Source of the DNA: CBDEVH01 sp965243565
Lineage (GTDB): Bacteria > Pseudomonadota > Gammaproteobacteria > Tethybacterales > Persebacteraceae
Direction: 5' to 3'
Assembly: GCA_965243565.1 (NCBI GenBank)
Contig: OZ251571.1
Span: 806,001-870,000 of the forward strand
Length of the DNA stretch: 64,000 nucleotides
The notes under the pieces were generated by a model. That model saw only the letters and a list, made by a program, of their open reading frames with translations, was not told the origin of the DNA and searched no databases. Positions within the stretch are counted from its first letter, which is position 1; every line of letters starts with the position of its first letter. This document shows, piece after piece, positions 46,607 through 55,800 of the stretch. The position numbers were made by a program, and so were the translations under genes.

Positions 46607-47566
46607 ATGTCATTTTTACTAAATTTTGAAACAGAGTTATCTCCCATTGATGCAAAAATTGAAGAATTACGCGGAAACGATGACGACACCAGCAGCAGTG
46701 ATATAATGAAGCAAATAGAGCAATTAGAAGCACAGCGTAACAAACTGCTTAAAAACATTTATGGCAATTTAGGTGACTGGCAGATATGTCAGGTCGCAAG
46801 ACACCCTCAACGCCCACAAGCAAAAGACTATATTAAATCAATTATCACCGATTTTGTCGAGCTGGCAGGTGATAGACTTTTTGCAGAAGACAAAGCCATT
46901 ATATGCGGCATTGGGCGGTTTGTCGACACCCCTGTTATTGTTTGCGGGCATCAAAAAGGCAAAGATACCAACGAAAAAATCACCCATAATTTTGGAATGC
47001 CACGCCCCGAAGGCTACCGCAAAGTATTGCGCATGATGGACCTTGCTGATAAATTCAAACTACCGATAATTAATCTTATTGATACACCGGGGGCTTACCC
47101 GGGCATTGGCGCCGAAGAACGAGGGCAATCCGGTGCCATTGGTTCTTGTTTGCGACGGACAGCAGACTTAACCGTGCCGATGATAACCGTTATAATTGGC
47201 GAAGGTGGTTCGGGGGGCGCATTGGCAATGGCATGTGGTGACTATACCGCGATGATGGAATTTTCAATCTATTCGGTCATTTCGCCCGAAGGCTGTGCCT
47301 CGATATTATGGAAAGATGCCAGTAAAATGGAAGCAGCAGCGGAATCTTTATGCTTAACCTCTTCTAAACTAAAAAAACTAGGACTCATCGATGAAATTAT
47401 CCAAGAACCTTTGGGTGCGGCACATCGTGATTATAAATCGACGATGGACTTAATAAGCCAATCCATTCAAAAATCATTATTTCGCTTAATACAATATGAC
47501 GGTGAAGAATTAATCCGCATTCGTGAAGAACGTTGGTCAAACTATGGAATATACAAAACCATCTAA
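46607..47566 (+). CDS. accA: Acetyl-CoA carboxylase carboxyltransferase alpha subunit
   Basis: 319 residues from ATG at 46607; an upstream extension in frame overlaps the DUF815 end. SFLLNFETELSPIDAKI is the normal AccA N-terminus, with GRFVDTPVIVCGHQKG, NLIDTPGAYPGIGAEERG and GEGGSGGALAMACGD blocks in the catalytic part. It transfers carboxyl to acetyl-CoA with AccD. It overlaps the tilS start, as in many gammaproteobacteria. Confidence 0.96.
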   Translation: MSFLLNFETELSPIDAKIEELRGNDDDTSSSDIMKQIEQLEAQRNKLLKNIYGNLGDWQICQVARHPQRPQAKDYIKSIITDFVELAGDRLFAEDKAIICGIGRFVDTPVIVCGHQKGKDTNEKITHNFGMPRPEGYRKVLRMMDLADKFKLPIINLIDTPGAYPGIGAEERGQSGAIGSCLRRTADLTVPMITVIIGEGGSGGALAMACGDYTAMMEFSIYSVISPEGCASILWKDASKMEAAAESLCLTSSKLKKLGLIDEIIQEPLGAAHRDYKSTMDLISQSIQKSLFRLIQYDGEELIRIREERWSNYGIYKTI

Positions 47567-48893
47567 AGAATCGCTTCGATCTTCCCTTCAAAACCAATTA
47601 AAAAAACATCTACTCCCGAACAGTAGAATCGCCATCGCATTATCTGGCGGTATGGATTCAATCGTACTATTGCACGTCGCTAGCCACTTAAAAACTGATT
47701 ATGCCATTAGTGCCTGTCATGTAAATCATGGCATCAGCCCATACGCTCACCAGTGGCAACAATTCTGTCAAACCATTTGTAAGCAATTGAACATTGAATT
47801 AAATGTACATTGCAACCCCAACTCCAACCTTCAAAAAAATATTAGCGAAGCTCAAGCAAGGACAATACGTCTAGAAGCATTTGCCAAATTAAAAGTCGAT
47901 GCCATAATCGTTGCACACCATGCCGATGATCAAGCAGAAAGCGTATTATTTAGATTGGTACGCGGCACCGGGGTAAAAGGAGCCGCTGCCATACAAAAAA
48001 AATCCAATATTAACAATAAAATATTACTACGTCCTTGGTTAAACATCGAAAAAAAAGCAATCATCAATTATGCACGTGATAACCGTTTGCAGTGGGTAGA
48101 AGACGACGACAACATCAACATCAACAGACGGCGAAACTTTATTCGTCATTTAATTCTACCTACTTTAGAACAATCCATACCCAACTGTAAAAAAAACCTG
48201 CAATTATCTCAGGCGAACTTTTCCGAAGCCGACACACTATTAATGCAATTGGCAAACATTGATGAAACTCAAGCATTAAGCAAAAGTGACAACGGGCTAG
48301 CCATTGATTATTTTAAAACAGTAGGACAAAGCAGGGCACGCAATTGGTTGTATCAGCAACTATCAAAACACCATTTGCGATTTACCCAATCGCATTTAAC
48401 CGAAATTATTCGCCAACTATTTGAGACAAGCAACAAACACTACATACAATTTAATTTTGAAACGAAAACATTATATTGTTGGCAAGGACATTTGTATTGG
48501 GAACAATCAGCAAGACAACCCAGCACCCAGCACTTAGTATTAGAACCATCACAAATTGCTAACCAACAAACGTTATCAATTCCCAATTGGCAATTGCACT
48601 TTACGCAACAAAAAGGCAGTGGTTTGATTATTCTAAAATGTGATCAGCCTCTTACTTTACGCTTTAATCATAACAACGAAATAATGCAATTACCCAACCA
48701 ACCACACAAAACCGCAAGCAAACTACGCCAAGAAATAAAAATGTTACCGTGGAGACGCGCAACGTTGCCATATTTTTACAACGGCGATAAATTAATCTCG
48801 GTCGATGGCAAACGATTTTGCCAATCAGTCGCCGCATCGGCACAAGAAGACGGCATAGCAATCGACCATTGGCAATGGCAGCCCTCGTGTTAA
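47544..48893 (+). CDS. tilS: tRNA(Ile)-lysidine synthase
   Basis: 449 residues from ATG at 47544, which overlaps accA by 23 bases; a GTG seven codons earlier is the alternative. The PP-loop is ALSGGMDSIVLLH; VAHHADDQAES and RGTGVKG are further signatures; the C-terminal substrate-binding domain ends with LPWRRATLPYFYNGDKLISV. It modifies the CAT anticodon of tRNA-Ile2 to lysidine. No strong Shine-Dalgarno is seen, consistent with coupling to accA. Confidence 0.92.
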   Translation: MEYTKPSKESLRSSLQNQLKKHLLPNSRIAIALSGGMDSIVLLHVASHLKTDYAISACHVNHGISPYAHQWQQFCQTICKQLNIELNVHCNPNSNLQKNISEAQARTIRLEAFAKLKVDAIIVAHHADDQAESVLFRLVRGTGVKGAAAIQKKSNINNKILLRPWLNIEKKAIINYARDNRLQWVEDDDNININRRRNFIRHLILPTLEQSIPNCKKNLQLSQANFSEADTLLMQLANIDETQALSKSDNGLAIDYFKTVGQSRARNWLYQQLSKHHLRFTQSHLTEIIRQLFETSNKHYIQFNFETKTLYCWQGHLYWEQSARQPSTQHLVLEPSQIANQQTLSIPNWQLHFTQQKGSGLIILKCDQPLTLRFNHNNEIMQLPNQPHKTASKLRQEIKMLPWRRATLPYFYNGDKLISVDGKRFCQSVAASAQEDGIAIDHWQWQPSC

Positions 48894-49029
48894 AAAGTAA
48901 TCCCAATATACAACATTACCAAATAATAAATCAATCGCAACCATTGGCTAAAATAAATAAAATAGGCATTAAAATTTAATATATAATCGTATCCTCGGAT
49001 AAAAACCAACAACAAGAAATGCTTGAAAC

Positions 49030-49866
49030 ATGAAATTAGCACGATACGGTAAGCAAGGTAGCGAAAAACCTGCAATAGTTGATGCCCAAGGGCAATTACG
49101 CGATATATCTCACCTAACAACCGATATAAACCCCGTCTTATTGGCAGACATGAGTGTCTTGCAAAATATTGATACAAACACCCTCCCATTGGTAGAAGAA
49201 TATCAACGCATAGGTGCATGTGTTGGCAATAGCGGTAAATTAATCGGAATAGGGCTAAACTACTCCGACCACGCCGCCGAGACCGGCGCCACAATTCCAT
49301 CTGAACCCATCGTATTTATGAAAGCAACCTCGTCAATAATCGGTGCTTATGATAGCGTTGTACTACCCCGTGGTTCTAAAAAAACCGATTGGGAAGTAGA
49401 ACTTGGTTTTGTCATTGGCAAAACCGCAAAATATGTCAGCGAAGCCGATGCACTGCAGTACATCGCGGGCTACTGCGTGGTTAACGATGTATCAGAACGC
49501 GACTTTCAAACCAAACGGCAGGGGCAGTGGACCAAAGGAAAATCATGTGATACCTTTGCCCCTGTAGGTCCCTATCTAGTAACCGCTGATGAAATCCCCA
49601 CCCCTCAAAACCTATCCATGTGGCTAGATGTCAACGGCGAACGAAAACAAACAGGTTCGACCGACACCATGATTTACAGCGTGGCATTTTTAGTATCCTA
49701 CCTAAGCCAATTTATGACCCTACACATCGGCGACATAATAACAACAGGCACACCGCCCGGCGTTGGCATGGGTATGAATCCCCCACAATTCTTAAAAGCA
49801 GGCGACATCATGGAACTAGGCATACAAGGACTAGGCACTCAAAAACTAAACGTGCTGGCGGACTAA
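49030..49866 (+). CDS. Fumarylacetoacetate hydrolase (FAH) family protein
   Basis: 278 residues. The metal-binding block GIGLNYSDHAAETGA, the catalytic region WEVELGFVIGKTAKYV and the acidic WTKGKSCDTFAPVGPY segment match FAH-domain enzymes, such as 2,4-didehydro-3-deoxy-L-rhamnonate hydrolases and acylpyruvases. The exact substrate cannot be told. It stands alone, 136 bp after tilS; that gap shows no clear feature. Confidence 0.86.
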   Translation: MKLARYGKQGSEKPAIVDAQGQLRDISHLTTDINPVLLADMSVLQNIDTNTLPLVEEYQRIGACVGNSGKLIGIGLNYSDHAAETGATIPSEPIVFMKATSSIIGAYDSVVLPRGSKKTDWEVELGFVIGKTAKYVSEADALQYIAGYCVVNDVSERDFQTKRQGQWTKGKSCDTFAPVGPYLVTADEIPTPQNLSMWLDVNGERKQTGSTDTMIYSVAFLVSYLSQFMTLHIGDIITTGTPPGVGMGMNPPQFLKAGDIMELGIQGLGTQKLNVLAD

Positions 49867-49892
49867 AAAATTTGATATTAGCCAAGTACCGC

Positions 49893-50009
49893 ATGATTGA
49901 AATAAAAAATCCACAAGATAAAACGCGGTTACGCCGTCTTGTTCTAACAGTACAGGGCTTATTGCAAAATAAACCCTATATTGTTGATTTTCGCTTTTCT
50001 GCCCTATAA
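49893..50009 (+). pseudogene. Possible N-terminal relic of a YcaQ-like winged-helix protein
   Basis: A 38-codon frame contains RRLVLTVQGLLQNKP, resembling the opening helix of YcaQ/AlkX-type winged-helix (HTH_42) proteins. The frame stops at once, and no continuation is seen before the subtilase promoter region. It may be a remnant cut off when the repetitive gene pair inserted or expanded. The similarity is short and judged by eye. Confidence 0.3.
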
Positions 50010-50034
50010 ACACGCCATTAAGACAGCCGCATTA

Positions 50035-50224
50035 AACCGATATAACGGGCAATGCGTTGTTTATTTTCGTGTGAGAGCGCACTATTTGGAGCTGGTTTAC
50101 AGCAAATTTGTGTTACAGTTACGGCTTATATGACTTTAACGACAATAGTAGATTCAGAATCGAACGTGTGGTTGCTGTTACGCTTAAAACTTATATTATT
50201 TTAAATACCCATAAAGAGAAATTT
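50035..50224 (+). repeat. Upstream region of subtilase gene 1, duplicated at 59103
   Basis: From ACCGATATAACGGGCAATGC to the start codon this stretch matches 59103-59305 almost base for base, apart from about 14 extra bases in the second copy. The two genes share promoter and leader, so they arose by tandem duplication. Confidence 0.9.
50172..50199 (+). promoter_or_regulatory. Candidate promoter of subtilase gene 1
   Basis: TTGCTG (50172-50177), 16 bp spacer, TATTAT (50194-50199), 26 bp before the ATG. AAAGAGAA precedes the start codon. The same boxes recur before gene 2. Confidence 0.45.
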
Positions 50225-52861
50225 ATGAATAAACAGAAAATAATTAGAAATCCTTTTACATTAGCCCTTGTGATATTCACCTTTGTAGTGGGGCTCGCTG
50301 GCTGTAACCTTATCGGCATTGACGAAAGCGGAAGCAACATAACGTTAACTCCTGACGAACCTGTAGTAGTAGATCCGGTAGATCCAGATCCGGTTGATCC
50401 AGATCCGGTTGATCCAGATCCAGTAACGATGACGATGACCGTAACTCCACCAGATCCAGATCCAGTAACGATGACGATGACGATGACCGTAACTCCACCA
50501 GATCCAGATCCAGTAGACCCGGTAGTATTAACCCCGATAGAGCTGTATCTACAAAATACTTATAGTTTTGCCGATGCTGACCTTGATGCGGGAATCACTT
50601 CTACTCTTTACACAGATGGAGCGGGCGCTCATCTTGACACCATTGGTGCAAATAAAGCGCATTGGGCATCTGGTGATACAGACATATTAGGTCCCAGCGG
50701 GTTTATACGTGGTCATGGTGTAACGGTTGCGATTGTTGATAACGGTATAGACATAGACCATGAAGATTTAGCCGATAATGTTGTAACGCTAGCTGGACAT
50801 GACCCCAGCCATATAGGTGATGCAAGCGCCGGCACGCATATTGCCGGTATCATCGGTGCTAGAATAAATGATGTTGGTATTGTTGGTGTGGCACCGGAGG
50901 CAACGCTACTGCCGATAAACTTCGACTACAATGATATAGGCATAGATGCGGCTCACGAGATAGCAGCTGACAATAACGCCGTTATTATCAACAATAGCTG
51001 GTCATTGCCCAGCCAATGGATAAAAATAGCAGCGGGCTCCCCCAACACAATAGCGGATACCTTTGGCACTTTGATTCCCGATCCTTATATATGGGTGCGA
51101 GTCCCTCATGCCTATACTTTTACTAATAGTGGAAACGTATTGACTGGGGTCAACGACTTAGACGTCGCTTCGGATTACGCCAATATGATAAAGGCAGCAA
51201 CAGACGAAGGTATAGTGATCGTTAAAGCTCAGGGGAATCATGGCTGGAATACACAAAATGGTAGACCGACTTATTGTAGCGAGGGTTTCTTTAGCATCCA
51301 TAAAGCAAACTGCTCTGACTTTTTAAACATATTATTCACCCAATTGGGTCTGGAGAATTCAGAAATTAACAATCTTGACCTCTACGGTATTTATGATGCT
51401 GATGATGACGTTATTGTTACGTCAACTGTGGCAATTACTATGATAACAGAAGGCGAAAACAGAGCGGGAGCGATAGCACAGGCACCGCTTATAGATAGCA
51501 CGATTAGCAGCTGGATAAATGTTATTGGGCTAGATAATTCAAATGTGATTCCCAGTGATGGTAATGCCTGCGGTGCAACACAAAACTTTTGTATGGCGGC
51601 ACCCGGTATAGATATATACTCTACACTTCCCGACGATAGTTATGCAACAGCAAGCGGCTCAGGACAGGCAGCAGCACAGATAGCAGGGGCAGCAGCCTTA
51701 CTTAAAGGCGCATTCCCTAATTTGACAGGCGGAGAAATTACTGACATTTTATTGTCAAGTGCTGAGGGTTTAGGTAGTTGTGCTAGTGAAACAGACAGAG
51801 ACACAGAGTGTGTAGATGACATATATGGGCACGGCTTACTTGACGTAGTCGCGGCATTCAGCCCGACATCATTGCAAATAAGTTTTCTGCTTCCTCCAGT
51901 TGATCCACCAGAGCCAGTAACGATGACGATGACTGTAACTCCACCAGATCCAGTAACGATGACGATGACCGTAACTCCACCAGATCCAGTAACGATGACG
52001 ATGACCGTAACTCCACCAGATCCAGATCCGGTAACGATGACGATGACCGTAACTCCACCAGATCCAGATCCGGTTGATCCAGATCCAGTAGACCCGGTAG
52101 TATTAACCCCGATAGAGCTGTATCTACAAAATACTTATAGTTTTGCCGATGCTGACCTTGATGCGGGAATCACTTCTACTCTTTACACAGATGGAGCGGG
52201 CGCTCATCTTGGCACCATTCAGGCAAATAAAGCGCATTGGGCATCTGGTGATACAGACATATTAGGTCCCAGCGGGTTTATACGTGGTCATGGTGTAACG
52301 GTTGCTGTCATTGGTGCCGGCATGGACATAGACCATGAAGATTTAGCCGATAATGTTGTAACGCTAGCTGGCCATGACGCCAATAGCGATTCAAACGGCG
52401 GCACACATATTGCCGGTATTATAGGGGCTAGAATAAATGATGTTGGTATTGTTGGTGTGGCACCAGAGGCAACGCTACTGCCGATAAACTTCAACTACAA
52501 TGATATAGGCGTAGATGCGGCTCACCAGATAGCAGCTGACAATAATGCCGTTATTATCAACAATAGCTGGTCATTGCCCAGCCAATGGATAAAAGTAGCA
52601 GTGGACTCCAGCACGATGAGACGTAGCAATAACGATGCGATTGTGGGAGTTGATTTTATATGGGTGGAGATTCCACGTGCCTATACTTTTACTAGTAGCG
52701 GAGAGGTGGTAACAGTCTTCGGCCGGAAATACCAGACATTAGAAGAAATCAACGAGATAAACGTTACTTCCGAGTATTCCGCGATGGTGGCAGCAGCAAA
52801 AGCAGGTATAGTGATTGTTAAAACCCAGGGGGATGCATGGTTGGAATTCACTAAATGGTAG
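50225..52861 (+). CDS. Multi-domain subtilisin-like (S8) lipoprotein, gene 1, N-terminal frame
   Basis: From ATG at 50225 the protein begins with a lipoprotein signal ending LAGC (Cys27), then an Asp/Pro/Val linker, S8 domain 1 (about 50540-51884), a second linker and the first half of domain 2. Domain 1 has IVDNGIDIDH (Asp172), GTHIAG (His205) and the oxyanion QGN (Asn338). At the nucleophile, SGSGQAAAQ puts Gly480 where GTSMAAP has Ser. Domain 2 has Gly for the catalytic Asp (VIGAGMD). An extra T at about 52838, judged against the gene 2 copy near 60480, ends this frame at 52861; the domain continues in another frame. Resembles the passenger of NalP-type autotransporters. Confidence 0.85.
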   Translation: MNKQKIIRNPFTLALVIFTFVVGLAGCNLIGIDESGSNITLTPDEPVVVDPVDPDPVDPDPVDPDPVTMTMTVTPPDPDPVTMTMTMTVTPPDPDPVDPVVLTPIELYLQNTYSFADADLDAGITSTLYTDGAGAHLDTIGANKAHWASGDTDILGPSGFIRGHGVTVAIVDNGIDIDHEDLADNVVTLAGHDPSHIGDASAGTHIAGIIGARINDVGIVGVAPEATLLPINFDYNDIGIDAAHEIAADNNAVIINNSWSLPSQWIKIAAGSPNTIADTFGTLIPDPYIWVRVPHAYTFTNSGNVLTGVNDLDVASDYANMIKAATDEGIVIVKAQGNHGWNTQNGRPTYCSEGFFSIHKANCSDFLNILFTQLGLENSEINNLDLYGIYDADDDVIVTSTVAITMITEGENRAGAIAQAPLIDSTISSWINVIGLDNSNVIPSDGNACGATQNFCMAAPGIDIYSTLPDDSYATASGSGQAAAQIAGAAALLKGAFPNLTGGEITDILLSSAEGLGSCASETDRDTECVDDIYGHGLLDVVAAFSPTSLQISFLLPPVDPPEPVTMTMTVTPPDPVTMTMTVTPPDPVTMTMTVTPPDPDPVTMTMTVTPPDPDPVDPDPVDPVVLTPIELYLQNTYSFADADLDAGITSTLYTDGAGAHLGTIQANKAHWASGDTDILGPSGFIRGHGVTVAVIGAGMDIDHEDLADNVVTLAGHDANSDSNGGTHIAGIIGARINDVGIVGVAPEATLLPINFNYNDIGVDAAHQIAADNNAVIINNSWSLPSQWIKVAVDSSTMRRSNNDAIVGVDFIWVEIPRAYTFTSSGEVVTVFGRKYQTLEEINEINVTSEYSAMVAAAKAGIVIVKTQGDAWLEFTKW
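50363..50523 (+). repeat. Asp-Pro/Thr-Met linker repeat 1
   Basis: Reiterated short units coding for DPDPV and VTMTMTVTPP, built from GATCCAGATCCAGT and ACGATGACGATGACC. Low complexity; the same units recur at 51890, 53490 and 59450. Confidence 0.9.
51890..52107 (+). repeat. Asp-Pro/Thr-Met linker repeat 2
   Basis: Four or more copies of the VTMTMTVTPPDP unit lie between S8 domains 1 and 2, near-identical at DNA level. Confidence 0.9.
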
Positions 52862-55800
52862 ACCAGCTTATTGTGTGGAAGATGTATTTAACTTCTCTAG
52901 AGAAAACTGCTCTAGCAGCCAATTTTCACCTACCCAATTGGGTCTGGATCATTCAAACATTACCACTCTTGACATCTACGATATTTATGATGCTGATAAT
53001 GGCATTATTGTTAGGTCAACTGTGGCAATTACTACGATAACAGAGGGCGAAAACAGAGCGGGAGCGATAGCACAGGCACCGCTTGAGGATAGCACGATTA
53101 GCAGCTGGATAAATGTTATTGGGCTAGATAATTCAAATGTGGTTAGACGTGAAAGTAATGCCTGCGGTGCAACAAAAGACTTTTGTATGGCGGCTCCCGG
53201 TAGCGGTATAAACTCTACAAATAACAACAATGATTATGGAACAGCAAGCGGCTCATCACGGGCGGCACCGCAGGTAGCAGGGGCAGCGGCATTACTTAAA
53301 GGGGCATTCCCTAATTTAACCGGAGCACAGATTACTGAGATTTTATTGTCAAGTGCTGAGGGTTTAGGTGATTGTGCTGACGAAACAAACAGAGACACAG
53401 AGTGTGTAGATGACATATATGGGCACGGCTTACTTGACATCGTTGCGGCATTCAGCCCGACATCATTGCAAATAAGTTATCTGCTTCCTCCAGTTGATCC
53501 AGATCCAGTAACGATGACGATGACCGTAACTCCACCAGATCCAGATCCGGTTGATCCAGATCCAGTAACGATGACGATGACCGTAACTCCACCAGATCCG
53601 GTTGATCCAGATCCAGTAACGATGACGATGACCGTAACTCCACCAGATCCAGATCCGGTGACGATGACCGATCCAGATCCAGTAACGATGACGATGACCA
53701 GTAATCCGGTTGATCCAGATCCAGTAACGATGACGATGACCGTAACTCCACCAGATCCGGTTGATCCAGATCCGGTTGATCCAGTAGACCCGGTAGTATT
53801 AACCCCGATAGAGCTGTATCTACAAAATACTTATAGTTTTGCCGAGGCTGATCTTGATGCGGGAATCACTTCCGCTGATTATGTGGCTGAAGCGGGCGAT
53901 CATCTTGACACCATTGGTGCAAATAAAGCGCATTGGGCATCTGGTGATACAGACATATTAGGTCCCAGCGGGTTTATACGTGGTTATGGCGTAACGGTTG
54001 CAATCGTTGGTGGTGGCATGGACATAGACCATGAAGATTTAGTCGATAATGTTGTAACGCTAGCTGGCCATGACGCCGATACCAATTCAAGCGGTGGCAC
54101 GCAGATTGTCGGTATTATAGGGGCTAGAATAAATGGTACTGGTGCTGTTGGTGTGGCACCGGAGGCAACGCTACTGCCGATAAACTTCAACTTAAACAGT
54201 AGAAGTGAAGCTAACCAGCTAGCCGCTGACAATAACGCCGTTATTATCAACAATAGCTGGTTATTGCCCACACAATTTGTAAAAGTAGCAGCGCACGACC
54301 TGATAAGGACTGAGACTAACGCTCCGATTACCGATCAATTTATATGGGTGGAGATTCCTCATGCCTATACTTATACTAGTAACGGAAATGTATTGACTGG
54401 AGTCGATGATTTAGATGTTGCTACGGAGTATTCCGAGATGATAAGTGCAGCAAAAGAAGATATAGTAATCGTTAAAGCCCAAGGGAATAATGGTTGGAAT
54501 TCACTAAATGGTAGGGTAAGATATTGTTCGATTGCGCAGTTTGAGTTAGCCCCCATTGGACCAGACTGCGTCGAGGACATCTCCGATCAGAGGCTGTTCA
54601 TGTCTAACTCTATTATTGACAATCTTAACGTCTATGGTGCTTATGATAATAATGGTGCTATTACGTCAGCTGTGGCAATTACTAAGATAACAGAAGGCGA
54701 AAACAGAACGGGAGCGGTAGAAAATATACCGCTTATAGATACCACGATTAGCAGCTGGATAAATGTTATTGGCGTAGATAATTCAAATGTTATTCTCACT
54801 GGTGGTAATGCCTGCGGTGCAACACAAAACTTTTGTATGGCGGCTCCCGGTAGCAGTATACACTCTACAAATAACAACAATAATTATACAACAGGAAGCG
54901 GCTCATCACGGGCGGCACCGCAGGTAGCAGGGGCAGCGGCATTACTTAAAGGCGCATTCCCTAATTTAACCGGAGCACAGATTACTGAGATTTTATTGTC
55001 AAGTGCTGAGGGTTTAGGTGATTGTGCTGACGAAACAAACAGAGACACAGAGTGTGTAGATGACATATATGGGCACGGCTTACTTGACGTAGTCGCGGCA
55101 TTCAGCCCGACATCATTGCAAATAAGTTCTCTGCTTCCACCACCAACCCCGTTCGAGCTGTATCAACAAAGTACTTATAGTTTTGCCGATGCTGATCTTG
55201 ATGCGGGAATCACTTCCGCTGTTTATACGGATGAAACGGGCGCTCATCTTGACACCATTGGTGCAAATAAAGCGCATTGGGCATCTGGTGATACAGACAT
55301 ATTAGGTCCCAGCGGTTTTATACGTGGTTATGGCGTAACGGTTGCAATCGTTGGTGGTGGCATGGACATAGACCATGAAGATTTAGCCGATAATGTTGTA
55401 ACGCTAGCTGGCCATGACGCCGATACCAATTCAAGCGGTGGCACGCAGATTGTCGGTATTATAGGGGCTAGAATAAATGGTACTGGTGCTGTTGGTGTGG
55501 CACCGGAGGCAACGCTACTGCCGATAAACTTCAACTTCAACAGTATAGGTAGAGATGCAGCTCACCAGCTAGCCGCCGACAATAACGCCGTTATTATCAA
55601 CAATAGCTGGTTATTGCCCACACAAATTGTAAAAGTAGCAGTGCACGACCTGATGAGGACTGAGACTAACGCTCCGGTTATCGGTGATTTTATATGGGTG
55701 GAGATTCCTCATGCCTATACTTATACTAGTAACGGAAATGTATTGACTGGAGTCGATGATTTAGATGTTGCTACGGAGTATTCCGAGATGATAAGTGCAG

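Noticed and set aside
49620..50009. 129-codon open frame overlapping the end of the FAH-family gene
   Set aside because: Most of it is an out-of-frame reading of that gene; only the last 38 codons are kept as a possible relic.
50310..50498. Minus-strand open frames rich in ELRSSSS opposite the Thr-Met linkers (also at 51858, 53452, 59391)
   Set aside because: They are the complement of simple repeats in the linkers, with no start signals or family resemblance.
52815..52832. TTG codon as a true start of the 5 kb S8 frame
   Set aside because: It lies in the middle of a conserved domain, without a ribosome-binding site or signal peptide; a frame break explains it better.
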